From the NCBI GenBank assembly GCA_964519835.1, contig CAZFLD010000028.1, positions 1-49,739 on the forward strand: a stretch of 49,739 nt of DNA, written 5' to 3'. Within the stretch, counting starts at the first letter, position 1. Every line of letters begins with the position of its first letter. Source of the stretch: CAZFLD01 sp964519835. GTDB lineage: Bacteria > Spirochaetota > Spirochaetia > DSM-27196 > CAZFLD01. The notes beneath the pieces were generated by a model. It worked only from the letters and a program-made list of their open reading frames with translations, searched no databases and had not been told where the DNA came from. Below are positions 8,160 through 17,437 of the stretch, in pieces. Position numbers and translations under genes: made by a program.

Positions 8160-9101
8160 ATGGAGCAGTTACTCAACCAGGTTCGGGTTGCGTACTCGGA
8201 CCCGGAAGTCAACGAGATACTCAAGGCACCACCACACCGAGACGCTCCGTTTAGTAGGCACTTTAGTCAAGGCGAGGATTTGTTTCTGCGTTTCGAAGAC
8301 CAATATGAGGTTCCGAGCTTTCCTATCCATCATGACTTTAGTGCCGATCGCCCTACTCCCGTCTACCTAAAAGCGCTACGTTCTTATGTAGACCGCATCT
8401 ACCAGCGAGCCCCCGCCCTCTTGCACGACTTGACCTACACGTTCGACCCCAGCGAAATATTCCGTCCCACCTTCTTCCATCTGTATCGGATGCAAGATCA
8501 AATGTACATGTACGTCGTTCGCCTAGACATGTCCTACAGGCCGAATATCCACGAAGCCCTTACCAGAACGGGTAACGACCACACTCCTCAATATCGGACA
8601 AATCTGCTGTTCCTGGAGGTCGATTTTGTTCCCCTCGACGACGTAAATGTTGTTGACGGCAAGGTTAGGGCCCTCAATATTCGTCAATCGATTTCTCAGA
8701 CTTGGATTGGCGAGACCGGCAGAGGATACTTCGTCCAGGGAATTTGGTTGGACAGAGAGCTGACGAAGTTTTTTTCGAAACTGTTTGTCCCAAAGGGCAA
8801 GCGCCTCTATCCGTACTATCCGTTTACCTGCAAATACAAAGCCGTCTGTCATTCAGTTGTGGACCTCGGGCCCGACGGCCGCAAAAGGACCCTGCCGCTG
8901 TTATATAGGGCGAGTCAGTTTCTCGAGCCGCGGATGCCACGCATCGAGGCGGCCCTAAAGGCAAATCAATTCTCCGAGGACCTTGAAGAGTTTAAATCGA
9001 TAAAGGCGGAGGTTTCCGAGTCGTGGAACAACACCTGGAACGAGATCGGCGTCGAGGTCTACCTTAACGACGACGACATGCGCGAGTACAGGCTCGTCTA
9101 A
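8160..9101 (+). CDS. Conserved-looking protein of unknown function
   Basis: I do not recognise this 313-residue product. It is soluble-looking, with no signal peptide or membrane helix, rich in Tyr, Phe, Arg and Asp. It contains aromatic blocks such as FHLYRMQDQMYMYVVRLDM and LYPYYPFTCKYKAVCHS; the latter holds two cysteines. Codon use matches its neighbours and the frame is intact, so it is a real gene. The start is ATG 8160; an in-frame TTG at 8121 coincides with the -35 element and is unlikely. There is no Shine-Dalgarno site before 8160. murD follows after 6 nt on the same strand, so the two are probably co-transcribed. Confidence 0.75.
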   Translation: MEQLLNQVRVAYSDPEVNEILKAPPHRDAPFSRHFSQGEDLFLRFEDQYEVPSFPIHHDFSADRPTPVYLKALRSYVDRIYQRAPALLHDLTYTFDPSEIFRPTFFHLYRMQDQMYMYVVRLDMSYRPNIHEALTRTGNDHTPQYRTNLLFLEVDFVPLDDVNVVDGKVRALNIRQSISQTWIGETGRGYFVQGIWLDRELTKFFSKLFVPKGKRLYPYYPFTCKYKAVCHSVVDLGPDGRKRTLPLLYRASQFLEPRMPRIEAALKANQFSEDLEEFKSIKAEVSESWNNTWNEIGVEVYLNDDDMREYRLV

Positions 9102-9107
9102 ACCAAT

Positions 9108-10670
9108 ATGCACTCACCACGCGGCAGCCAATCGGCATCGGACGGTCCAAAGGCCGAGCTTATCCCCAGCCCGGGGATCAGAGCAACGGTTATGGGGCTG
9201 GGTAGTCACGGCGGCGGCCTCGAAACCGTGCGGTACCTGCTCTCCCGCGGAGCGGAACTTGTTGTAACCGACCTAAAAGATGAAAAAGCGCTGACGGATA
9301 CTCTCCTGCAAATCGACGACAGGAGAATCCGTTTTGTGTTGGGCCGCCACGAAGAAAAGGACTTTTCCGAGGCCGATATCGTGGTCAAAAACCCGGCGGT
9401 TCCCCGATCCTCATCGTATCTTGCGGCGGCTTCCAGAGTGGAGACCGATATCTCGCTATTCCTACGAGAGGTACAAAAAAACCGGCCCCGCATCGTCGCG
9501 TGGACGGGTAGCAAAGGGAAGTCGACTACCGCGGCGGCGACTGCTCACGTGATCTCGGGGATTGGGCTCGACTGCCGGCTGGCGGGCAACATCACCGTGA
9601 GCCCTCTACGCTACGTCGACGACGCTCTTGCCGGTGCGATTATGGTTCTCGAGCTATCGAGCTTCCAGTTGGGAGACTTGGCGTTTGCGGCAAAGCGGTC
9701 TTTGGTTCCCTTTCCCTCCCTGTCGGCGTTAGTCTCCGGCATTACCAACATCTTTCCGGATCATCAGGACTACTACACATCCATGGAGGACTACGTGGCG
9801 GACAAGCGCCTGGTATACGCCGATCAGGAGGCAAACCAATGGACCATCGTAGGAGACGACGCCTACGGCCAAGACTTTTCCTCCGATACGCCGGCACAAC
9901 CGGTCCGGATATTCGAAACCGACACGGACCTCCCTGATCACGGAGACGAAGTCGGTGTAAGGGCTTCAGGCGGTGCTCGAAGTGATTGGGTGAACAACGC
10001 CCGTCGGGACCGAACCGCCTACTACCGGGCCATATCAGAATCGGGAACACTCTACGCCGGCGGCGATAGAGTCTTCACCCTGCCCAGCAGGCTCTTGGTC
10101 TCCGGTTCCCACAATCGTCGAAACCTTACGGCGGCGGCGGTTGCCGCCTATCTTGTCGGCGCGCCGGCCGACAAGATACCGCCGGCGGCGGCGGGTTTTA
10201 CCGGAATTCCGCACCGCCTCGAGCACCTCGGACAGATCGAGGGCGTGGACGTTTACAACGACACAGCTGCAACGATTCCCCAAGCAACTCTTAGGGCCGT
10301 AAAGGCCTTCGACGCGCCGGTCCACCTCATCCTCGGCGGAACGGACAAAACCCTCGACCTTTCCGTAATGCCGCAGATAGCCGAGTCCGTGGCATCAATC
10401 CATCTTATCGACGGCAGCGCAACAAGGCGAATGGTCGAGGCCCTCGGCGTGGGACGGGCGGCCGGACCGTTTGGCGATCTCGAAGGCGCCTTGCGATCCG
10501 CTCTCAGCCATGCCCGCGGTGGTGATGTAGTGCTGTTTTCCCCGGGCGCGGCGTCGTTTGAATTGTTTCACCACGAGTTTCACCGCGGCGACGAGTTCAA
10601 GCGGGTGTGCGCGGAGATAGGCGTAGAGCCGCCGGACTCGATGCCGGACGAGAAACCCGACGAGAAGTAG
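9108..10670 (+). CDS. murD: UDP-N-acetylmuramoylalanine--D-glutamate ligase
   Basis: MurD adds D-glutamate to UDP-MurNAc-L-Ala with ATP in the cytoplasmic stage of peptidoglycan synthesis. The 520-residue product is longer than the usual ~450. It has a Rossmann-like N-terminal VMGLGSHGGG (28-37), the ATP-binding GSKGKSTT (about 134-141), LELSSFQLGDL, a TNIFPDHQDYY stretch and a C-terminal domain with YNDTAATIP and LILGGTDK. Extra length is an N-terminal tail of about 25 residues and an insertion near residues 265-305. ATG 9108 lacks a clear Shine-Dalgarno site; translation may depend on the gene just upstream. The next ATG (9190) would destroy the nucleotide-binding loop. Confidence 0.93.
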   Translation: MHSPRGSQSASDGPKAELIPSPGIRATVMGLGSHGGGLETVRYLLSRGAELVVTDLKDEKALTDTLLQIDDRRIRFVLGRHEEKDFSEADIVVKNPAVPRSSSYLAAASRVETDISLFLREVQKNRPRIVAWTGSKGKSTTAAATAHVISGIGLDCRLAGNITVSPLRYVDDALAGAIMVLELSSFQLGDLAFAAKRSLVPFPSLSALVSGITNIFPDHQDYYTSMEDYVADKRLVYADQEANQWTIVGDDAYGQDFSSDTPAQPVRIFETDTDLPDHGDEVGVRASGGARSDWVNNARRDRTAYYRAISESGTLYAGGDRVFTLPSRLLVSGSHNRRNLTAAAVAAYLVGAPADKIPPAAAGFTGIPHRLEHLGQIEGVDVYNDTAATIPQATLRAVKAFDAPVHLILGGTDKTLDLSVMPQIAESVASIHLIDGSATRRMVEALGVGRAAGPFGDLEGALRSALSHARGGDVVLFSPGAASFELFHHEFHRGDEFKRVCAEIGVEPPDSMPDEKPDEK

Positions 10671-10680
10671 CAGTGGCCGG

Positions 10681-10698
10681 CCCGGCTTAGAAGCCGGG
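10681..10698. terminator. Perfect 8-bp inverted repeat at the murD / SUMF1-lipoprotein 3' ends
   Basis: CCCGGCTT-AG-AAGCCGGG is a perfect palindrome with a 2-nt centre. It lies 10 bp past the murD stop and contains the stop codon of the convergent lipoprotein gene (TAA). There is no T-tract on either strand, so termination by a classical intrinsic mechanism is uncertain. Confidence 0.5.
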
Positions 10699-13600
10699 AA
10701 CGTACCGAGCCGCGTCCTCAGTCAGGTCGAGCACAAGCCGTACGCCGATGCTAAAACTCGTGCGGTCGGCGGGGAATCGGCCGCGATTCGTGGTTCGGAC
10801 GTCGGGAAACCGAGTGTTCCATGCGCCGCCGCGGACTACTCGAAGCACATCAGTCGCAGGTGCTTGTAGCTCCTCCGGCAACAGGTATGCGGGTATGGAC
10901 TGGGCGCTTACTGCCGGGGCCGCGTAGAACTCGCCGAGTCGCGCGTAGGCATCATGTTCATACTCGTCACTGCACCACTCCCACACGTTCCCGATCAAGT
11001 CGAACACCCCCTCGGGATTACCGTTATATCGCGTGGCATACCCGCCGCGCACGGCACCGTTGTAATACCCTACTGGTGTCGTCGGACCGCCGGCCCCGGT
11101 GTGCGGCGGGTCGATCTCTTCGAAGGGATCGAAGCTCCGATAGTAGTTGGCCCGTTCGGCCACAAAGTCGTTGCCCCATGGAAACGCGCGGTTCTGGGAG
11201 CCGCGGACGGCGAACTCCCACTCTGCTTCCGTCGGCAGACGATAGCCCCGGGCTCCCGGCACACGTCTACCAAACTCGTCATAAGCCTCGTCGAAACCTC
11301 GAAGGCGGCTAAGGACATTGGCAAGAAAGACGGCGCCGTGCCAGCTGATACCCACCGCCGGGTGTTGCCGGCGCCCCGCAACGGCCGCAATAGACACATT
11401 GTCGGCGTCTTCGAGTAACACAAGACCAAACTGCGTGCCGTAATCGAGCTCTTCAAGTCCCAAGAGCACTACTCGGTCGGCGGACACTACCGCGTCCTCC
11501 TCGAGCCGGGCGAGCCCGTTGCTGATAGCCCAATTAAACAGGTCGGCGGCCTGTTGGTTGGTAAGCTCGAATGTGCCCATCGCGAACGGGTCAGACAGTT
11601 CGACTTGCCGCGGGGGCCCCTCGTCGCGAGAACCGTCGTTCGTCCCGATTACAAATACACCCTCGTCTCCGGGGGCCATGACAGGCGCCGCCGACAACAC
11701 GAGACTACCCAACAACAACGCGTGGGAAGCTGAGAATCCCGGCGACAGACCGGCATCGTTGATTGCCCTCACACGCCAGGTGAGGGCATCGCCGTTTCCG
11801 CCGGAGATGGGCGAGCGGACTCCCGTCTCCCCCGTTCTCACGACGCTACGCTCATCCCGAGACACGACCTCGACCTCGTACTCCTCCGCACCCGGTACCG
11901 ATGTCCAACGCAGAAACGGCTGGAGGTCGAGTGTTGTAGACCCGTCGGGGTACCCCGCGCTTGTCGGCACGAGGCTCCAGTCGACGGCAAATTTCCGCAC
12001 TGCGGAAAACGGTCCCACGACGCCCGTTTGTGACGAGGCCCGCACCCGCACGTACAACTCGGCAGTTTCGCCGGCGACAACGCCTTCCGGAACGGTGATA
12101 CTCTTCGTAGAGAGCGCGTCCGCCGCAAAGATCATGTCCGCGTCACCAAACCGCGGCGATGAGGCGATCTCCACGGTAAAACCGGCGTTTTTCGGGGCGT
12201 AAGCCCAGCGTATCTCCGGCGTAAGATCGATTGTGGAAAGCCCCCGGCGCGGCGATAGAATAACCGGTACCACAAGTCCGAAATCAAATTGGACCACCCG
12301 GGGAATCGTTTCCGTGACAATCCGGCCGGCTCTATCCTCGGCCACGACCCGGTACACGTAGCGGGCTCCGTCCCTGATGCTCCGCCCGATGTTCCGCCTG
12401 ATGCTTCGGGGATCAACTGCGACTTGTCCTGCGCGAATCGGGAACCTCATGGCCGGTTCCGCGCCAAGCCGCCCGACGCTACCCATTGAGGAGTCGTCCG
12501 GGGGCGCGTCCTCCGGCCGCCGGTGATCTGCTGAATCCTGTGCGGCCGGCACCAGGACGGGCGCCGGCGCGGGTCGCCGGCGTTCCTCACGCGGAGTGGG
12601 TGGAACCGAGACCGGCGGGATCGCCGGCGTCTCTTGGAGCACCCCGGCCGCCTCGGCAACGCGGACTCGGTCCGCCCACGGCCGAAAACGCGGTGGCGGA
12701 CTCGGTGGGACCTGGGGTGGGTCGGGCAGATGCACGGAACCGGGCGCGGTCTCCCATCGGCGAGAATCGGCCTCTGCAACCAACGGGGCGCCGGGCGGCC
12801 GTGTGATCTGAACCGGTCGCTGTGCAAGCGCGGGCGGCGCGACGTCGGTGGCGGCGGCTGACAGCCGTGCCTCGGCATTCGTTACCGTCGTGCCGTCCCC
12901 GGCGTTGTCGCCCTCCCTGCCGTCGTCGGTTAGGTCCCGGGACGGGTCCCGCGGCGGATCGTCGACCGGGTCGTCGGGCGCCCCGCCAACGTCGGGAGCA
13001 ACCTCCGGCCCCGGCGAACGTCCTCTGTGAACGTGATCCAGAAACTCGAGATAGGCGGAGTCAACGTCGGCCACGTCGAAGACCTCGACAAAAAGGCTCA
13101 GTTCCGCGTTCCCATCGAGGGAAATCTCCGCCCGGATGGGTGCCTCCGTAATAACGGAGCCGTGGGCAGGTCCGGAGAGGTCTATCCGCGCCGGTTGCGG
13201 CGGAGACTCATCCGGCCGAGAGATAGCTGGAGCGAGGGTCCGAAGGCGTGGCCCGCGGTACCGCGGGATAAAAGGCAGCCGTTCGCGGACGCCGGGCCCC
13301 GCCGCCGGCCCGACGGCCCGGTCGGCCCCATCTCCCGCAGAGACCGGCGGAACCGTCGCCGGCCGTTGGTGCTCCGGAACCTCCGGCAGATCTACGGCGT
13401 GGGGATCCCATCGCGCGTCGGATTGCCGGTCACGAGACTCATCCGATCGCGCCGGCGGAGCATCGGGCGGCGTCGGTTGTACAAACGCCGGCAGTTCTCC
13501 CCCTGCACGCAACGGATCCGCCGGCGGTTCTTCGGCAACCGGCCGCTCGTCGGCGTCGGAGGCGGGCTCGGCGTCAGCCGGCTCTTCCGGGTCGTCTATC

Positions 13601-13815
13601 TCACCTGAGCTCTGCGACGGCTCGGTGACCTCCTCGCGAGGCGTCTCCTCTTCAGGGGCTACATGCTCTTGCGCGTCGACTTCCTCCGCGTCCGGTACCG
13701 TCTCGGGTTGCGGCTCGGGAGGGGTCTCACAAGCCGCGGCAACAAACAAAAGCAGAAGGCACCATAGGAGGTTCAGGAGTACTAGATGCCGGCGTCCTTC
13801 GACACGATCAACCAT
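10687..13815 (-). CDS. Very long lipoprotein with Fn3-like repeats and a C-terminal SUMF1 (formylglycine-generating-enzyme-like) domain
   Basis: The 1042-residue product begins with a signal peptide and lipobox (VAAAC, Cys29). About 400 residues rich in Pro, Glu, Asp and Arg follow, probably disordered. A middle part (about 480-700) of beta-rich modules with IRWAYAPK and LRWTSVPGAEEYEVEV resembles fibronectin type III domains. A SUMF1/FGE-sulfatase domain (about 705-1035) has FAMGTFELTNQQ, HPAVGISWHGA, RLPTEAEWEFAVRG and GNVWEWCSDEY. I do not find the paired catalytic cysteines of true formylglycine-generating enzyme, so the domain probably binds rather than modifies. Likely anchored at the envelope surface or periplasm. 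TATAAT sits 6 nt before the ATG. Confidence 0.85.
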   Translation of the reverse strand: MVDRVEGRRHLVLLNLLWCLLLLFVAAACETPPEPQPETVPDAEEVDAQEHVAPEEETPREEVTEPSQSSGEIDDPEEPADAEPASDADERPVAEEPPADPLRAGGELPAFVQPTPPDAPPARSDESRDRQSDARWDPHAVDLPEVPEHQRPATVPPVSAGDGADRAVGPAAGPGVRERLPFIPRYRGPRLRTLAPAISRPDESPPQPARIDLSGPAHGSVITEAPIRAEISLDGNAELSLFVEVFDVADVDSAYLEFLDHVHRGRSPGPEVAPDVGGAPDDPVDDPPRDPSRDLTDDGREGDNAGDGTTVTNAEARLSAAATDVAPPALAQRPVQITRPPGAPLVAEADSRRWETAPGSVHLPDPPQVPPSPPPRFRPWADRVRVAEAAGVLQETPAIPPVSVPPTPREERRRPAPAPVLVPAAQDSADHRRPEDAPPDDSSMGSVGRLGAEPAMRFPIRAGQVAVDPRSIRRNIGRSIRDGARYVYRVVAEDRAGRIVTETIPRVVQFDFGLVVPVILSPRRGLSTIDLTPEIRWAYAPKNAGFTVEIASSPRFGDADMIFAADALSTKSITVPEGVVAGETAELYVRVRASSQTGVVGPFSAVRKFAVDWSLVPTSAGYPDGSTTLDLQPFLRWTSVPGAEEYEVEVVSRDERSVVRTGETGVRSPISGGNGDALTWRVRAINDAGLSPGFSASHALLLGSLVLSAAPVMAPGDEGVFVIGTNDGSRDEGPPRQVELSDPFAMGTFELTNQQAADLFNWAISNGLARLEEDAVVSADRVVLLGLEELDYGTQFGLVLLEDADNVSIAAVAGRRQHPAVGISWHGAVFLANVLSRLRGFDEAYDEFGRRVPGARGYRLPTEAEWEFAVRGSQNRAFPWGNDFVAERANYYRSFDPFEEIDPPHTGAGGPTTPVGYYNGAVRGGYATRYNGNPEGVFDLIGNVWEWCSDEYEHDAYARLGEFYAAPAVSAQSIPAYLLPEELQAPATDVLRVVRGGAWNTRFPDVRTTNRGRFPADRTSFSIGVRLVLDLTEDAARYVPGF

Positions 13816-13821
13816 CCTGCA

Positions 13822-13851
13822 ATTATACCCAAGTGATCCAAAGAGTGTGAA
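13822..13851 (-). promoter_or_regulatory. Strong sigma70 promoter giving a leaderless SUMF1-lipoprotein mRNA
   Basis: On the minus strand TTCACA (13851-13846), an 18-bp spacer and a perfect TATAAT (13827-13822) are followed after only 6 nt by ATG 13815. The start of transcription should fall on the start codon. Confidence 0.7.
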
Positions 13852-13883
13852 AACGCAGGCCTCTTCCGACGACTGAGACCCGA

Positions 13884-14978
13884 TCAGGTCCGCCGTTTTC
13901 GAATGCGTTTGTGGTAGTAGTTCCTAAGATTTTCAAACGACCGGTACAAACCGTAGGTGAGCTTGTGCCGCGGCACGTCGACGAGACCCGGCCGCCGCAC
14001 TATCGAGCCCCCGAATCCTGTCTTGAATCGATACAAACCGGCCATCGGGTGATCCGGGTCGTCCGTGGGGGGTATGCCAAACAAGTCGTAGCTGGTGCAT
14101 CCCTCGGTCCGTGCATCGGCCATTGCCCGCCACTGCAAGGCGTAGGGGGCCATGAGGTTCCGTTTGATGTCGGAGCTCGCACCGTAGAGATAGGTCGCTC
14201 CGGCGCCGGAGAATCCGACGATGATACCTGCGAGCAGGTCCCCCTGGTGGTGGGCCAGGTACAATCGCAGTCGCAATGACGACGACTCCCGCGCGGCAAG
14301 GGAAAACAGCTTTTCGTAGTAGGCAAAGGGGTGGATTGCGATTTGATCCCTGCGAGCGGTAGCAAGATACATGGCGTACCACTCTTGCAGTTTGGTCGCC
14401 GGCGCCGTGTCTACCTCAACTCCTCTTTTTTCTGCAAGACGCACGTTGTAGCGTGTTTTTGACTTCATACAAGCAAGCAGCTCTTCCTCGGGAGCATCAA
14501 GGTCCACAATCACGGTCGTGGGAACCTGGACATCAACGGTGGGCACACGGAGTCCCGATCGCGTAAAAGCAGATCGGGCCGCCTCCATCGACAGTCCGTC
14601 ACCGAGAACCCACGGCAGGTCGAACCGTAGCGCCATGACACCGCGTGGTAATGTGTCGCCGACCAAAGCCGCAAGCTCTACCAGGCGATTGGACCAACTC
14701 TCGAGCAGCGCAGCGTTGCCGACCGCGTTTACCGACTTGCCGGCCTCAGGACGCGGGTCGCGCCTCCAATCCGGTCCGTGGGGGACGTAGGCCAGGCGGA
14801 GTGGACCGATATCCCTAAGTAGGACCAAAAGGTGCTGTTCCAGCGACCCCGTCGTGTACCTAAATGCCAATCCATGCCAGGAGAAGAGCTCCTTGAACTC
14901 CGCCCACACCGCGCTTTGCAGAAAGTTGTCCCCCGGCGGTAGTTGGGAGTACGGAATTGGCGATAGATCGGTAATCAC
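13884..14978 (-). CDS. FemA/FemB/FemX-family peptidoglycan bridge aminoacyltransferase
   Basis: FemAB-type enzymes move an amino acid from aminoacyl-tRNA to the stem peptide of lipid II. The 364-residue product shows the doubled GNAT-like layout: an N-terminal half with FLQSAVWAEFKELFSWHGL, VPHGPDW and LRFDLPW, and a C-terminal half with MKSKTRYNVRLAEKRGVEV, a YLYGASSD segment, APYALQWRAMADA and YDLFGIPPTDDPDHPMAGLYRFKTGFGG, all typical family positions. The start is GTG 14978, 30 nt downstream of the metG stop; no better start exists in frame. Co-transcription with metG is likely. Such transferases are uncommon in classical Gram-negatives and fit the interpeptide chemistry described for spirochaetes. 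Confidence 0.85.
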   Translation of the reverse strand: MITDLSPIPYSQLPPGDNFLQSAVWAEFKELFSWHGLAFRYTTGSLEQHLLVLLRDIGPLRLAYVPHGPDWRRDPRPEAGKSVNAVGNAALLESWSNRLVELAALVGDTLPRGVMALRFDLPWVLGDGLSMEAARSAFTRSGLRVPTVDVQVPTTVIVDLDAPEEELLACMKSKTRYNVRLAEKRGVEVDTAPATKLQEWYAMYLATARRDQIAIHPFAYYEKLFSLAARESSSLRLRLYLAHHQGDLLAGIIVGFSGAGATYLYGASSDIKRNLMAPYALQWRAMADARTEGCTSYDLFGIPPTDDPDHPMAGLYRFKTGFGGSIVRRPGLVDVPRHKLTYGLYRSFENLRNYYHKRIRKRRT

Positions 14979-15008
14979 TTCCCGGCCGGCCTGCCTTACC
15001 GCTTCTGC

Positions 15009-17324
15009 CTAACCGACCTTGCCGGTGTCGACGGACGTGGTGCGAATCGGCTTGCCGTCGGCCAAGAGCCTGCGGTCACCGTAGCGCACCTCGTTATTCA
15101 CGACGCGAATCGGAAACGAGAAAAACCTGTCGATGTCGATGGTGGGAAGCGTTTGGTCGTCGGCGGGCTGTGTCACTCCCTCGACCGAAATTCGGGTTCC
15201 CGGAGCAACGCCTTGAAGAAATAGCACCTCCACCTCCTCGCCGCCATCGGACTTCGGACGATCCGCCGCAAGAAGCATCCCTTGACTCTCGACGCCACGA
15301 AGCTTTGCGGGCTTGAGGTTGGAAACAACTACAATCGTCTTGCCGTCAAGCCCCTCCGGCGCGTAGTACGGGACAAGTCCGGAAACGATCGTACGGCCGG
15401 GCTGCGTGCCGTCGTCGAGCGTTTCGATATAGAGCTTATCGGCCTTTGGATGCCGCTCGACGGCGGTTATCCGCGCGGCGCGCAGATCTACCGTGCGGGC
15501 GAATTCCTCCGGTGTCGGCGGGGACGGGTCTTTGCCGCCGTCGGGTTCCGTTGTCGAGCCGGCCGGCGACTGCGAGCCCGTCGTGGCGTCGCCGGTGCCG
15601 TTTGTCGTGGCGTTACCGGCCCCCTTGGCCTCCGCGTCGCCGGCGGCCGCTTCGGCCCGTTCGGCTTGTGTACCGGCGAATCGGGACCGGAAGGCTTCAA
15701 TCTGATCGCCCTCCAACTGAGTGAACAGAATCTCGGGCCGTGCCACCGAATCGATGCCTCGCCGGTTCCCGACCAGCTCCCAGCTCGGCACGTCGTTACC
15801 AAGCATGGCGAGAATACGACGCGACGCATGAGGGATAAACGGCTCGGCGAGGACCGACAGGTCGCGGACCAAGTATGCCAGCCGCGAGAGCGTTCGGTGC
15901 GCCGCTTCCGGCCTGTCGTGGCGCGTTTTCCAGGGCTCAGCCGTTTGAAACACACGATTGCCGTAGTCGCTCAGCTCGAAAAAGGTGTGAAAGGCCTCCC
16001 GGATCCCGGCCCACTCCAGGCTTTCCGCCACACGACCCGCGTAGTCGCTTACTACTGCATCGAAGTCCGCCGGAAGGTCGTCCTCGCCGACGGTCGAAAC
16101 ATCGAGGACCCTGCCGCCGAAGTACTTCGAAATAAAGGATAGCGTGCGGTTCACGAGATTAGCGAAGTTTCCGATAAGCTCGCCGTTGGTCTTTGCCTGA
16201 AAATCACTCCACGTGAAGGTAAAATCCGAGGTCTCCGGGCGATTGTAAAAAATGTAAGAACGCCAAACATCCGCCGGAATACCGGTATCCTTTGCGTCGT
16301 TGCCAAAGACCCCGACCCCCTTGCTCTTGGAAAATTTGCCGGCTTCGTAGTTCATATATTCGGTGGAGGACATGTGGTGAAGCATGGTCCAGCGCTTGCC
16401 CGACCCAAGCAAACTCGAAGGGAAAACGACGGTATGGAAGGGGATATTGTCCTTTCCAATAAACTGGAAGAGACGAACGTTTTGCGGATCCTTCCACCAG
16501 CTCTCCCAGTCGTTGGTGTGGTTAGCCGTGATCGAAATATACCCAATAGGGGCATCAAACCAGACGTAGAACACCTTTGACTCATAGCCCTCGAGGGGAA
16601 CGGGGATGCCCCACTTCAGATCCCGCGTAATGCCACGCTCTTTGAGGCCGTCACGGATCCATGCCTGGGTCATCTGCACGGCGTTTTTCGCCCACCTGCC
16701 TTCTACACGAGCGGAATCCATCCATGCCTCGAGCTTTGGGCGAATGGCGGGCAGGTCGATATAGAGGTGCTTGGTCTTCCGAAGCACCGGACGCGAATCG
16801 TCTATTACACTGCGAGGCTCGATCAGCTCCGACGGATCAAGAAGCTTGCCGCAGTTCTCGCACTGGTCGCCTCGGGCCTCCCCGTAGCCGCAACGGGGAC
16901 AGGTACCGCGCACATAACGGTCGGCGAGGAACATGGCGGAGGCCTCGCTATACAGCTGCTCGATTTCTCTTTCGAAGATGTAGCCGTTTTTGTGTAGGTC
17001 GAGGAAGATCTCCTGGACGATCTTTGTCTGAGCTGTGGTGGAGGTTCTCCCAAAGCTGTCGAAGGATATGTTGAACCACGCGTAGATGTCTCTGTGGATA
17101 TCGTAGTAGCGCGTGCACAGCTCCCGCGGCGTTATGCCCTCCTCCAGCGCGCGTGTTTCGGTAGCCGTACCATATTCGTCCGTGCCGCAAACGTATAGGG
17201 TCTCGTATCCGCGGAGTCGGCAGTACCGTGCAAACACATCGGCCGACAGGACCTGGATAAGGTTGCCCAAGTGGGGAATATTATTTACATACGGCAAGGC
17301 CGAGGTGATAAGCCGTTTTTCCAT
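15009..17324 (-). CDS. metG: Methionyl-tRNA synthetase with C-terminal tRNA-binding (EMAPII-like) domain
   Basis: This cytoplasmic class I synthetase of 771 residues charges tRNA-Met. The HIGH-type motif is HLGN (18-21), the zinc knuckle is CPRCGY...QCENCG (around 140-158) and the KMSKS loop reads KFSKSKG near residue 330. After the anticodon-binding helices comes a low-complexity Ala/Gly/Thr/Pro linker of about 60 residues (near 545-605). An OB-fold EMAPII/Trbp111 domain follows, with AVERHPKADKLYIETLD, VVVSNLKPAKLRGVESQGM and LLAAD. The linker is unusually long and simple in composition. A consensus promoter with the -10 element 8 nt before the ATG predicts a leaderless message. Confidence 0.96.
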   Translation of the reverse strand: MEKRLITSALPYVNNIPHLGNLIQVLSADVFARYCRLRGYETLYVCGTDEYGTATETRALEEGITPRELCTRYYDIHRDIYAWFNISFDSFGRTSTTAQTKIVQEIFLDLHKNGYIFEREIEQLYSEASAMFLADRYVRGTCPRCGYGEARGDQCENCGKLLDPSELIEPRSVIDDSRPVLRKTKHLYIDLPAIRPKLEAWMDSARVEGRWAKNAVQMTQAWIRDGLKERGITRDLKWGIPVPLEGYESKVFYVWFDAPIGYISITANHTNDWESWWKDPQNVRLFQFIGKDNIPFHTVVFPSSLLGSGKRWTMLHHMSSTEYMNYEAGKFSKSKGVGVFGNDAKDTGIPADVWRSYIFYNRPETSDFTFTWSDFQAKTNGELIGNFANLVNRTLSFISKYFGGRVLDVSTVGEDDLPADFDAVVSDYAGRVAESLEWAGIREAFHTFFELSDYGNRVFQTAEPWKTRHDRPEAAHRTLSRLAYLVRDLSVLAEPFIPHASRRILAMLGNDVPSWELVGNRRGIDSVARPEILFTQLEGDQIEAFRSRFAGTQAERAEAAAGDAEAKGAGNATTNGTGDATTGSQSPAGSTTEPDGGKDPSPPTPEEFARTVDLRAARITAVERHPKADKLYIETLDDGTQPGRTIVSGLVPYYAPEGLDGKTIVVVSNLKPAKLRGVESQGMLLAADRPKSDGGEEVEVLFLQGVAPGTRISVEGVTQPADDQTLPTIDIDRFFSFPIRVVNNEVRYGDRRLLADGKPIRTTSVDTGKVG

Positions 17325-17332
17325 AGGCGACC

Positions 17333-17362
17333 ACTATATGGGCCGCCTTTTACCCCTGTCAA
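17333..17362 (-). promoter_or_regulatory. Consensus sigma70 promoter of metG, predicted leaderless
   Basis: On the minus strand a perfect TTGACA (17362-17357), an 18-bp spacer and TATAGT (17338-17333) lie 8 nt before the metG ATG. No Shine-Dalgarno sequence fits in the remaining space. Confidence 0.75.
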
Positions 17363-17376
17363 CACAGACCTTTACC

Positions 17377-17405
17377 TTGACCAAGCATCAGGGAAGAGTT
17401 ACGCT
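17377..17405 (+). promoter_or_regulatory. Probable hflKC promoter
   Basis: TTGACC (17377-17382), a 17-bp spacer and TACGCT (17400-17405). The -10 is weak. Predicted leader is about 25 nt and contains a perfect AGGAGG (17428-17433) 4 nt before ATG 17438. Confidence 0.4.
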
Positions 17406-17437
17406 AAATAAGACATGCAATTACTTTAGGAGGCGAT

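Noticed and set aside
12486..13876. Long plus-strand ORFs opposite the SUMF1 lipoprotein
   Set aside because: They are Arg/Pro/Gly-rich mirror frames of a GC-rich coding region, with no domain or promoter of their own.
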